Shown piece after piece: positions 10,676-21,133 of a stretch of DNA of 64,000 bases. The notes under the pieces were generated by a model. The model worked only from the letters and a program-made list of their open reading frames with translations, made no database searches and was not told the origin of the DNA. The stretch comes from Sorghum bicolor. Lineage: Eukaryota; Streptophyta; Magnoliopsida; Poales; Poaceae. The stretch spans positions 58,767,802-58,831,801 of the forward strand of contig NC_012871.2 of NCBI RefSeq assembly GCF_000003195.3. Reading direction: 5' to 3'. The translations under genes were made by a program, and so were the position numbers. Every line of letters starts with the position of its first letter. The stretch's first letter is position 1.

Positions 10676-11292
10676 TAAAGCCCTAGTTTGTTTTTGGATA
10701 ATTGATGAAACCCTAGCACTAACCTCTTTACTAAGTGTGTGTAGACTTAATGAGGTTGGTACATGCCAAGTGATGGAGCAAGTGATGATGATGGTGATGA
10801 CCACAAGATGATCAAGTGCTCAACTTGGAAAAGAAGAAAGAGAAAAACAAAACCCTATGGAGATCAAGGCAAAGGTATTGCTTAGGGTTTTGGTTTTGGT
10901 GATCAAGACACCATAGAAGGTGTGATCACATTTAGGATAGATAGCCGTACTATAAAGAGGGGAATTCTTTGGCTAAGCGGTTATCAAGTGCCACTAGGTG
11001 TCATTGTTCATGTACATGCATTTAGAACCTAGTGAGCTAACTTAACTCCTTCGAAGAAAATGATTGTGAAAATGCTAACACACGTGCACATGTTGGTTTA
11101 CACATTGTGGTGCTGGCAAACTTTGAGAAGGAGGTGGAGTTTGAAAGGTAGAGAGAGGATGGGTTCCTCTCTCCCTCCCGCCGAGCTTGCGAGGCGGGAT
11201 TCGGCGCTTTTCGAGAAAATGAAGTGCATTTTTTCTATTGCGCCTGTGGAAAATTTGGAGAAGTCGCGGGAGTGTTCCTCGCAGAGAAACAC

Positions 11293-11756
11293 CCACCGGA
11301 CGCTGGCCGTTGAGGCACCGGACGCAGAGGTTGTGCGTCCGGTGTGCTGTGGTGCTAGGGTTAAGCACCGGACGGTGAGCACCGAACGCTGGGGAGCTCC
11401 TGTTCATGCGTCCGGTGCTATCTGACTTCGGTCGGAGTGTTTTACTGGAAGCACCGAACGTCCGGTGGTTAGCGTCCGGTGTGCGGGCGTTTTGCGACCC
11501 TCTCTGCGCATGGGTCCGGTGAGCACCGGACGCTACCGGTGCTTAGCGTCCGGTGACCCGTAGATTTGCGGAACTCTCTGCGCACGAGTCCGGTGTGCAC
11601 CGGACGCGTCCGGTGCCAACTTGCTCAGCGTCCGGTGCACTGCAGATGACCGTTAGACTCTGACATGAGTTTTCAAAAGGCGACACGTGGCTGACGTTGG
11701 AGCACTGGACGCAGGTGTTGAGCGTCCGGTGCCCCTTTAAGAGCGTCCGGTGACCC
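11293..11756. repeat. CACCGGACGC palindrome array of E LTR
   Basis: Repeated CACCGGACGC and GCGTCCGGTG with diverged spacers over about 460 bp, ending with AGAGCGTCCGGTGACCCC about 50 bp before the TATA box. Confidence 0.9.
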
Positions 11757-11803
11757 CGAGTTTTGCCCAGTGAAAGAGCCAACGGCTCTATTTGTTTGAG
11801 GGG

Positions 11804-11813
11804 CTATAAATAC
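11804..11813 (+). promoter_or_regulatory. LTR TATA box of E
   Basis: CTATAAATAC downstream of the palindrome array and of AGCCAACGGCT (11777-11788). Transcription would start about 30 bp further on. Confidence 0.65.
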
Positions 11814-12771
11814 GTGTTTGACCGGCTTGGGGCTCACACTCTTGGCATTCTTGACTACTAGACATCCTTGTGAGCCTAAGCAAACACCTCCCACTCATCT
11901 CCTTCATAGATTAAACATCTTTGTGAGATTGGGAGTGATTCCAAGTGCATTTGCTTGAGTGATTGCATCTAGTGGCACTTGGGGATCGTTCTAGCTGCGT
12001 GTTACTCTTGGTGGTTGCCGCCACCTAGACGGCTTGGAGCAGCGGAGGAGCATTGACACGAGTTGGTGATTGTTCGTGGCCATCTCCCGACAATTGTGAG
12101 AGGTTTGTGCCTACCTCGGCGGAGTGCCAAAGGCAACATTAGTGGATTGCTCGTGTCTTTGAGCTACCTCACTTGTGGGTAGGTTCTTGTTGTGTCCTAG
12201 TGAGGACGAGGTTCGTGCTACACCTCTTAGCCACCGAACCACCAAGTGTGGGTCGACACAACGGGGACGTAGCGTGCTAGCAAGCACGTGAACCTCGGGA
12301 GAAAATCGTGTGTCTTCATTGTGTTTGTTGATTGGATTTCTCCCGGTGATTGGACTTTATTTTATTGATTGGTTCATCCCCTCTACACGTCGGTATAAAG
12401 ATCAAACCATCTCTCTTACTTTCTTGCAAACTAGAGTAGCTTACATACTTGTATAGAAACTTTAGGTAGCTCTCTAGTGTAAGTAGAGACAAAGCTCTTG
12501 TGTGCCTAGTGATCATGTCAACTAGAATTGTTGGATAGGTGGCTTGCAAACACCCCTTTAGAGCTAGAGCAAAAAGCTTCGCTTTGTTATTTACTAACCC
12601 CTTACTCTAGTGTTTTTGAAGAATTTTTAAATAGGCTATTCACCCCCCCTCTAGCCATATTAGGACCTTTCACAGACCCAAGCTAGGGCTCAGTGCTCAC
12701 CAAACGCCTCTGAGTTCTTTCATGGTATTAAGAGCCTCTCCAAGGATTGGATCTCAGTAGAGCTTTCCTTT

Positions 12772-13196
12772 ATGGCTAGTTCATCCCTCAATATGGCTAG
12801 TCCCCTCATCAGTCATGTTGTCTTTGATAAATTGACCAAAGCCAATCATGTCGTTTGGAAAGCGCAAGTGAAGGTTGTTGTTTGTGGTGCTCGTCTCCGG
12901 GGACACCTCAATGGTGACGCTAGGCACCACCAATTACTATCAAAAAACAAATGGCAAAGACAACAAGGAATCATTAGCACCAAACCTGACATGTGAAGCA
13001 TGGGAAGCTATAGATCAGTAGGTCCTCAACTACATCCTCTCATCGGTTTCCAAGGAAGTGTTGATCCAAGTCGACCATCACTACAGCGGCAGATGCATGG
13101 CATGAAATTGGAGAGATGTCTGCCTCGCAGACCCATGGGCTGTGAATCTTCTTCTAGCTCTCTCCACCACCTAGAACGATACAAGAAGTTGTGCTA
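12772..13196 (+). pseudogene. Copia gag N-terminal part (F)
   Basis: Starts at an ATG giving MASSSLNMAS, then shows the gag-type LTKANHVVWKAQV block at residues 22-34, typical of the N-terminal UBN2/DUF4219-like region of Ale/Tork-type Copia gag. The frame changes near 12950. A second frame continues with recognisable gag helices (Q-VLNYILSSVSKEVL at about 13018-13062, then TTAADAWHEIGEM) interrupted by stops. It is cut at 13201 by the next element. Gag would form the virus-like particle; this copy is dead. Confidence 0.7.
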
Positions 13197-13201
13197 AGTA
13201 C

Positions 13202-15144
13202 TTGTTGGTATTTATTAACGTGAACAGAAAAGATCCGCAAGCGAACTTATACCGTTGTAGCTTTCACCCGGAGGGTTTTAAGTATCCTAATGACAGGGAA
13301 ACATGTGAGTCAACTACATGTTCTAACTTAACCGAAAAAGGGTGAATGAATTAGAAATATAAACTATGCTAGGGATAAAATCTAAAGTGGAAACAAGATT
13401 AAAACGTAGAGGAGGATCAATCTAGTATGGGTTGATAGTAGGAATTAGAGAGGATAATTCGATCATGGTTTCTACTTCTAACTTGGGCAGTCCATGTATT
13501 TTACTACTCCACTAGGGAATTACTATGGAAGACCCGCAAATAGAGTATGAATCTACCACATAATAAGAGCTCCTACTAGTCCTACAGATGTGAGGTGGAC
13601 TATAGAGGACTCAATGAAGTGTCATCTTCGTGATCTACCACCGATCTAGAATATATGGTGCATCTACGAGTAACCCTAGTCTAAGCATCATGCTTACACT
13701 ATGAATTATACTCTAACCTAGTGCACTAGATTAAAGTACTCAAAAGAGACTCGTAAACCAGAGAATAATATAAACATGTATCTTACTTGAATCAGAAGTT
13801 GATTACTAGAGCCTGAGCCATCTCACGAGAAAGCCCACGTAGAGCCCAGTCCCGCTGAAGTACAAGTTGTTGAAGATACACTGACAGGATGGTGCCTCTT
13901 CCAAACTCCTCCCTAGTTGTCCATCTCTCTACTATCTTAGAAGACTAGATCTATTCTAAATTAGGAGTAGAGAGGACATCCATTCGAGGGACACCTCTCT
14001 TCTCCAAACCATAGTTCTTCAGTGGAGGATGAATATTGATTGATGGGATTCTTTGCCCTAGGGGCCAGGGCCTTACTTATATAGGCTGGTGGGATGAACC
14101 GTAGCCCTCGGATCAAACTGACCTTAATGGATGAAGATTATTACTCCTCAAAGTTGGTTTATCCTCGCCCCATGAACTCATTTCTAATTGGTCAAGGAGG
14201 GAGACGCCCGCCCTAGGTGGCCTAAAGTGGGCCCTCTCACCTTCTCCTTCGTTTGGTGCCTTCCTGACCCTTCTAGAGTATTCTTTTTCATATGTTGCGT
14301 AGATATCTCGTTTCTCTCTATGTAATCATGACATGTGGAACTCCTTTGGTTATTTTCTGATCACCCCCCTGTAGAAATAGAAATTCACCAAAAGTCGTGG
14401 AATTCTATCAATGTACCCCCTAGTTCTATGTTGGTGATTGCTTTTATGCCCTTATCTCATTCTCTTATTGATATAAAAATGATAAATATCTACCGTAAAC
14501 AAGCTCCCACAAGCTTACCCTTTGCTCGTCCCTAAGCAACGATAAACTCAGTGGTGGATCAGGAGTTGTTGCAAGGCTTTCATGCCTCAAAAGTACATAC
14601 GCATTCAAATAAGAATTCTCCTTAGGATATGAGTAAACTATTTTGACTTCAAACTTACCCATATTACCTTCCACCATAGGGCTTGTAGCCATCACATAAG
14701 TCTTGAGCAGTTGAAAGATAGAATGATTAAGTCATGCACTACGTAACATAGGTCTTGAGTAGTTGTGGATGATTCACCGCATTGGCGGAATGAAGAATCA
14801 GCCTATAGAGAGCCTTAGAGATACACCCTTGCGTGGGTGCTCCAACGAGGACTAGTGGGGCGTGCCTACTCTTTGATACCTTAGGAAAAAATGGCTTCCT
14901 TTCTCTCCACTCTTTACTTTGATCAATTACTTTTGTACAATTACTTTCATGTATTTACATTACTTGAATTGCCATGCTATAGTGGGATTGGAACATAGGA
15001 TGCAAAACTCTTAGTACGGTAGAATAGAAATCACTTTAGGCATAAGGGGTGAAATGGGCTAAGCGATATGACTTATTTGTTTTGAGAAAATTTAGATTAG
15101 CCAAATTCACTCCCTCCTCCCTCTTGGGCATCTTGATCCTTTGA
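13202..15144. mobile_element. Composite insert: reversed Athila LTR plus Sirevirus LTR end
   Basis: Bounded by a five-base direct repeat AGTAC (13197-13201, 15145-15149). 13203 to about 14500 is a diverged minus-strand LTR of the A/B family: it shares ATCCGCAAGCG, TTTCACCCGG and the GTGGACTA region. It is followed to about 14770 by the minus-strand internal end, including CCCACAAGCTTACC. From about 14773 to 15144 it is a plus-strand end of a D-type Sirevirus LTR (GAAGAATCAGCC, CCTTGCGTGGGTGCTCCAAC, CTTGATCCTTTGA). The TSD suggests that the Sirevirus LTR inserted first and was later largely replaced. Confidence 0.6.
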
Positions 15145-15149
15145 AGTAC

Positions 15150-15720
15150 TTTGTCAAGATGAAACCACATGACAACTTTTGGACAATGAACTATTGGAAT
15201 ACATTATCACCAAACTTGGCAAAGAATACTCCTCCCTAGCATTAGCACTATGCATAAGGGGATGCTCATCTTTATATAAGAACTCTATTCATAGCTTCTC
15301 TCCTATTAGACATAGATGGGGATCTACAATTCACACTAGGTTTTGGCTTACTCAGCCAACTGTGGTCATGGTAGAGGTTGAGGTTTTGGTATGGAGTAGG
15401 AGGGCAGCATGGACATGGTCGTAGGGGCATCACATGGTCGCAACAACAACAAAAATTCTACCCCCAATGGTGTGCACAGTTTCTACTTCAACAGCAACCG
15501 TGCACCACAATAGACCTACAATCAAGATGAGAAGCAGGTGTGTCAAGTGTGCTTCAAGAAAAACCACACCATTGTAGAATGTTGGCACTAGTTTGATGAG
15601 GACTTTGTTCTTGATCCAAAACTTGTTGTTGCAACACGCTCCTACAATACATGCATGCATGGTGGGAACCAACCAGTATACAGACATAGGAGCAACAGAT
15701 CATATGTATCACTAGGGAAC
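15150..15720 (+). pseudogene. Copia gag C-terminal part with zinc knuckle (F)
   Basis: Continues the gag broken at 13201: DNELLEYIITKLGKEY at 15180-15227 is the gag helix that normally precedes the zinc knuckle. A CX2CX4HX4C knuckle (C-QV-C-FKKN-H-TIVE-C) lies at 15541-15582 on the plus strand. Several frame changes separate the pieces and a glycine-rich stretch between them is frameshifted. Zinc knuckles bind RNA for packaging. Recognised by motif order; no intact frame. Confidence 0.65.
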
Positions 15721-16542
15721 TTGAGAAGTTAACAACCAAGAACAAGTACCATGGTAGCAATCAGATTCATGCCACCAATGGTGCACATATGGATATTAGA
15801 AACATTGGCCATTCATGCACCTACTCGTTATAGCCACCAAATATCTTGTCTCTATTCAAAAATTAACATCAGATAATTTGGCTTCCCTAGAGTTTCACCC
15901 CAATTTCTTTTGTATTAAGGATCTAGCAAGGAATAACACAATTCTTAAAGGGAGATGCTACCAAGGCATGTAACCACTATTGTCTGGGTCAATAAAAGAA
16001 ACATGTGGTGTCACCAAGGTTCCAGTGTCAAGGTGGCATAGTTGCTTAGGTCATCCTTCTTTTGTGGTTGTTAAACAAGTCATATGTATCAATAATATTC
16101 CTTGTATAGAATAGTCTAGCAATAATGAGTCTACTTGTGATGCCTATCAGCAAGGCAAGAGTCATCAATGACCTTATTCCTTATCATCAGTGTTTCTACT
16201 ATGCCTTTAGAACTTGTGTTTTCTAATGTATGGGATCCTACACTAGAGTCAGTAGGAAAGAAAAACTATTATGTGAGTTTCATCTATGATTATAGCAAGT
16301 TCACTTGGGTGTGCCTTTTAAAACACAAGTTTGAAGTTTTTCATAAATTTTAGGAATTTCAGGCTCTACTAGAATGACTCTTTGATAAAAAAATCCTAGT
16401 TGTGTAAACAAATTAGGGGTGAGCATCAAAGATTGAACCCATTCTTTGAGAAGATAGGCACTGTTCATTTAGTGCCATGTCCACATGGCCATCAATAAAA
16501 TGGATCTACTAAACACAATATAGGGACATTGCAGAAGTTGGC
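15721..16542 (+). pseudogene. Copia protease-to-integrase remnant (F)
   Basis: Fragments in several frames. 16168-16353 reads NYYVSFIYDYSKFTWVCLLK, the conserved integrase block around the first catalytic Asp. The segment at 16485-16542 matches the H-Q-x-N-G region and the following helix of the Copia integrase core, and its last codons continue at 32745-32757 across element B (D-I-A-E-V-G then L-S-M-L). Riddled with stops. The protease is not clearly visible. Confidence 0.65.
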
Positions 16543-17882
16543 TGTTGACACTTGCTAACACCACTTGAATACTAGGTTGTCATCCCCAGCGTGGCACTAG
16601 AGTGTACTATGGTATTTATACGCACACAGATAATCCGCAAGCGCACGGATACCGTTGAAGCTTTTACCCGGTTAAAGGTTTTATCGTATCCACAGGGAAA
16701 CGGGAGAACTGATCTACGCTCTAACTTAACCAAGATAAGTAGATAGGTGTGAATAGGAAAGATGGTAGAATTGAATAAGAACAATATTAAAGGTAAGATA
16801 ACAGTGAGTGATAATATGGGAATAGAGAGTAGAGCAATTCTAGTATATGGGCGATGGTAGCAGAATAGAGAGGATAACTATGGTTTCTCTACTTCAAAGG
16901 GGTATGTCTATGTCTGGGACGAACCACGTGATAAGAGTACACCACAAAGGATGCTTATCCATAGGCCGATAAACCCTACCCGTCCTGCTAACGAGAGGTG
17001 GACTACAGGGACCAACGTAACTGTCACCTACACGGCCTACCACACGATCCAGCTAGTCAGGGGATATCCACAAGTAATCTAGGTCTAAGCACCACGCTTA
17101 CACCTATACTACAACTCTAACCTATAGGGTCCTATAGATTAGAAGTACTCAAAAGAGTTGTGAACCAGAACATACATGATTAGTAATTGCATAATGAATT
17201 AGAAGTAGATTACCAGAGTCATCCCATGAGCAAGCTTGATTAGAGCTTGATCATGGCAAAGTACAACCGGAGGAAGAACCGACAGGCCGGCCTCTCCTCT
17301 AATCCTCCTTCGCTCTCCATCTCGCTACTATCTAGATCTACTCTAGTTTAGAGAAGAGAGGAGAGCTCTCATCTCTAAACCCTAGCTTTTGCTCTGTCTA
17401 TGAATAATGAATAATGATCAAGGGGTGCCTCCTCCAGGGGCCAGGGGGTCTGGTTATATAGTCCCCTCAAGTGAACCTGGGCCGTCGAATCAAACCGACA
17501 TTGATTGAATGGTTATTCTTGATCCTTTAGGTCGGTGGAGCATAATCCGCGAGATTGAGCGTGATTGGCCACAGGAGGTGGGCGGGCGCCCTAAGGACTT
17601 GGGCGGGCGCCCTGTCCCTGACTCCGTTCGGTCTCCGCTTCCTTCCCGTGGCTTCTGGAATCTTCTAGATGTAAGACAATTGCGCGGCACGTTGATATCT
17701 CTATGTAATCCCGACATGTGGGCCTTTCTTCCTTATTTCCTGATCACCCCCTGCAGAAATAGACAAACACCAAAACTCGTGGAATTTTGTCAGATAAAAC
17801 CCTAAGTCTCGATGTTGATTTCATTTGGATCCTTTTCTTTGTTTATTTGATAGTTAAATTTGATACTTAAGGACCATCAACA
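16543..17882 (-). repeat. 3' LTR of B
   Basis: 1340 bp; on the minus strand it runs from TGTTGATGGTCC to AGTGTCAACA, the same length as the partner at 31400-32739. Confidence 0.95.
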
Positions 17883-18070
17883 AACTCCCCCAAGCTTACC
17901 TCTTGCTCGTCCCTGAGCAAGGATAGACTCAGCAATGGATCAGAAGTTGTTGCAATATCTTAAAAATTTAACGGTACACATGCTTTTAAATAAGATCTCA
18001 TCTCTGAGTTAGAGTAAACTGTTAAGAACTAAAACTTACTTACTTTATCTTTCACCATGGGACTTGTAAC
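17883..18070 (-). other. 3' internal end of B with PPT
   Basis: The minus-strand purine tract AAGCTTGGGGGAG (17885-17897) adjoins the LTR. The segment ends at 18070 with GTAAC, the target duplicated by element A. Confidence 0.9.
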
Positions 18071-19411
18071 TGTTGACGGTCCTTAAGTATCAAATTTAAT
18101 TATCAAATTAACAAAGAAAAGGATCCAAATGAAATCAACATCGAGACTTAGGGTTTTATCTGACAGAATTCCATGAGTTTTGGTGTTTGTCTATTTCTGC
18201 AGGGGGTTATCAGGAAATAAGGAAGAAAGGCCCACACGTCGGGATTACATAGAGATATCAACGTGCCGTGCAATTATCTTACATCTAGAAGACTCCAGAA
18301 GCCACGGGAAGGAAGCGGAGACCGAACGGAGTCTGGGACAGGGTGCCCGACCAAGTCCTTAGGGCGCCCGCCCACCTTTTTCGGCCAATCACTCTCAATC
18401 TCGCGGATTATGCTCCACCGACCTAAAGGATCAAGAATAACCGTTCAATCAATGTCGGTTTGATCCGACGGCCCAGGTTCACTTGAGGGGACTATAAAAC
18501 CAGACCCCTGGCCCCTGGAGGAGGCAACCCCTTGATCATTATTCATTATTCATAGACAGAGCAAAAGCTAGGGTTTAGAGATGAGAGCTCTCCTCTCTTC
18601 TCTAAACTAGAGTAGATCTAGATAGTAGCGAGATGGAGAGCGAAGGAGGATTAGAGGAGAGGCCGGCCTATTGGTTCTTCCTCCAGTTGTACTTCGCCAT
18701 GATCAAGCTCTAATCAAGCTTGCTCATGGGATGACTCTGGTAATCTACTTCTAATTCATTATGCAATTACTAATCATGTATGTTCTGGTTCACAACTCTT
18801 TTGAGTACTTCTAATCTATAGGACCCTATAGGTTAGAGTTGTAGTATAGGTGTAAGCGTGGTGCTTAGACCTAGATTACTTGTGGATATCTCCTGACTAG
18901 CTGGATCGTGTGGTAGGCCGCGTAGGTGATAGTTACGTTGGTCCCCTGTAGTCCACCTCTCGTTAGCAGGACGGGTAGGGTTTATCGGCCTATGGATAAG
19001 CATCCTTTGTGGTGTACTCTTATCACGTGGTTCGTCCCAGACATAGACATACCCCTTTGAAGTAGAGAAACCATAGTTATCCTCTCTATTCTGCTACCAT
19101 CGCCCATATACTAGAATTGCTCTACTCTCTATTCCCATATTATCACTCACTGTTATCTTACCTTTAATATTGTTCTTATTCGATTCTACCATCTTTCCTA
19201 TTCACACCTATTTACTTATCTTGGTTAAGTTAGAGCGTAGATCAGTTCTCCCATTTCCCTATGGATACGATAAAACCTTTAACCAGGTAAAAGCTTCAAC
19301 GGTATCCGTGCGCTTGCGGATTATCTGTGTGCGTATAAATACCATAGTACACTCTAGTGCCACGCTGGGGATGACAACCTAGTATTCAAGTGGTGTTAGC
19401 AAGTGTCAACA
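18071..19411 (+). repeat. 5' LTR of A
   Basis: 1341 bp from TGTTGACGGTCC to GTGTCAACA. TATA-like CTATAAAAC lies at 18492-18500, just after a GGGCGCCCGCCC-rich stretch. The small open frames inside recur in every LTR of this family and are not genes. Confidence 0.95.
18492..18500 (+). promoter_or_regulatory. LTR TATA box of A
   Basis: CTATAAAAC about 420 bp into the LTR, followed by CCTGGCCCCTGGAGGAGG. The same box occurs at about 25215-25224 in the 3' LTR. Confidence 0.6.
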
Positions 19412-19419
19412 AGCATTTT

Positions 19420-19437
19420 TGGCGCCGTTGCCGGGGA
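19420..19437 (+). promoter_or_regulatory. Primer binding site of A (tRNA-Asp type)
   Basis: TGGCGCCGTTGCCGGGGA, eight bases after the LTR, is the PBS usual for Athila-group Gypsy elements, complementary to the 3' end of tRNA-Asp. Confidence 0.88.
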
Positions 19438-19570
19438 AACGGTTGCTGAGTTGACTACGAACTAGCTTAATCATTTTCTAAAAGAAAAATAAAAAAAATA
19501 TTTTCCTTTTATCCTTTGCCTCATCTCTGCTAATCTTTCTTCTTATCTAATCCTTGATCTCTGGTCTATC

Positions 19571-21133
19571 ATGAATTCAAACATGTCTATCTATGAATTT
19601 CATAGACCTACGGGCACACATCTCGAACCACCAAAATCTTCAAAGCCTATCATAGCATCTAGTTTTGAGATAGACCCCGAATACATAGAATTTATTCAAA
19701 AACAACCTTTCTCAGGAGAAGGTGAGGAAAACCCATACACACACCTAAGAGAGTTTTATCGAGTCTGTGACCTCCTTCGCATAGAAGGCATGTCCGATGA
19801 GACCCTTAAATGGAAGCTCTTTCTGTTCTCTTTAACGGGAAAAGCTAGACATTGGTATAAACTCAAAGTAGGGAGTGTTCATGGAGATTGGAAGGAGTTA
19901 TATAGTAGTTTTCTTTCTAAATATTTTCCAATCTCCAAAGTGGTGGAACTTCGGCATGAGATTCTTTCTTTTAGACAACTAGAAGAAGAATCTCTTGGCA
20001 AATCATGGGACCGCTTTATTAACCTTACTCTCACTGGCCCAAAACTTTATATTCCAGAAGTTCTTCTAATTCACTTTTTTGAGGGCCTTAGTTGGAAAAA
20101 TAGGCAAACCCTTCATGCGGCCTCTGGAGGATCTTTCCACCACCTATCCGCTAGTGAAGCTTGGAATTTGATTGATTTAATGAGCGGAAAGTCTCCTAGC
20201 TTTTATATCCCTGAGAAAGAGAAAGAACCAGTTCCTAGACAAGAAGAAGAAGTTTCGATAGCCAGATCACAACCACTTCAATCCCAAACTTTAGCTATCG
20301 ATCCTAAACCATCAATACCCCAAAATTCTCCAAGGGAGGAAGGAATTCCGACCTTAAATCTTTCAGATGCTGATGGTTTAGACTTCTGGTTCCATAAGAG
20401 ACCTTCAAGTAGGGATAATTCAAATCCTCGCAATAATGGTTCTCTTAGAGAATGTCCTGGTTCCTGTTATGAATAAGTCGAGGATGACATATCAAGTGAA
20501 GGAGAGCTAAGCCATATAGACAATTCTATCTACTCCCCTTCCATGTTCACAAGTTCTAAATCCATCCTTGACCTTAGAGATCCCTCATATCCCTCTTCTT
20601 TTCAGTCTCATGATGATCCTAGCAATTCACCAAGACGACCAAACCATAGGAGTCATGAAGACCATAAGGATGGTATGTCAAGTAATGCCATAGAAGGAGA
20701 GCTAAGCCATATAGAAAATTCTAACACCTCCCCTATTTTGATCACAAGTTCTAAATGGCTAGAATGTGTAGAATGGATGGATAAGGAAGAAGCCTTAATA
20801 GGTTCTGACTTTGGCTCAATTTCAAATGGTGAGTTCTTGACTCCCTTTGAAGATGAGATTCATCCAACTACAGAAGAGGACATAGGTGAGACCAATCCAG
20901 GAGAAACTCCGAACATTCAGATTAAAGACGAAGATAACATTAATGAGCATGGAATTTATTTCATAGCCACTTCGTTTACTCCATGCTCATATGCAACATC
21001 TTCCCAATCTATTGGTCTCTCCGACATCACCACACTTGAGATCTCCAACCCCCTCTTCCTTTCTATTTATAAAAACTTTAAAAGGGCGGTTGTCGATGCA
21101 TATGTCTATAATAAATATTGCAGATCTCGTTGA
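19571..21133 (+). pseudogene. Athila-type gag with one in-frame stop (A)
   Basis: Homologous over its whole length to the intact 521-residue gag of B. It begins MNSNMSIYEF. A Retrotrans_gag core at about residues 45-185 includes FSGEGEENPYTHLREF, LKWKLFLFSLTGKARHWY and a GDWKEL block. It is followed by a Pro/Ser/Glu-rich tail and ends in YNKYCRSR. A TAA at 20474-20476 splits it at residue 302; the same position in B is a sense codon. No zinc knuckle is visible. Gag forms the particle that packages element RNA, so this copy would give a truncated protein lacking the acidic tail. Confidence 0.92.

Larger units (their letters stand above)
8814..12672 (+). mobile_element. Element E: deleted Sirevirus (Copia) retrotransposon
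   Basis: A 3.86-kb element bounded by a perfect TSD CAGAC (8809-8813, 12673-12677). It has a truncated 5' LTR (about 430 bp), the last part of pol (RNase H), about 1.1 kb of 3' non-coding sequence and a full 3' LTR. Gag, protease, integrase and most of RT are missing, so it cannot move by itself. The two LTR copies differ at only about three sites over the shared 430 bp (by-eye count), so it is recent. Confidence 0.92.
10676..12672 (+). repeat. 3' LTR of E
   Basis: About 2.0 kb, from TAAAGCCCTAG (the leading TGAAAG has lost one base) to GACCTTTCA. It contains the palindrome array at 11293-11756, a TATA box at 11804-11813 and a long R-U5 region. Homologous to the solo LTR at 3163-5097. Confidence 0.92.
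12678..16542 (+). mobile_element. Element F: old, decayed Copia retrotransposon
   Basis: A primer-binding-like TGGTATTAAGAGCC at about 12723 is followed by gag pieces, a zinc knuckle and integrase pieces in the right order. The body is split by the composite insert at 13202-15144 and by element B at 16543. A few codons of integrase resume at 32745-32757 on the far side of B. The 5' LTR is not recognised and the 3' half is absent. Many stops and shifts mark it as the oldest retrotransposon layer here. Confidence 0.75.

Noticed and set aside
18180..18463. 60-66 codon frames that recur at 18263, 24903, 24986, 32347 and 47495
   Set aside because: They recur because the LTR recurs; they overlap each other in different frames and lie in U3 sequence.
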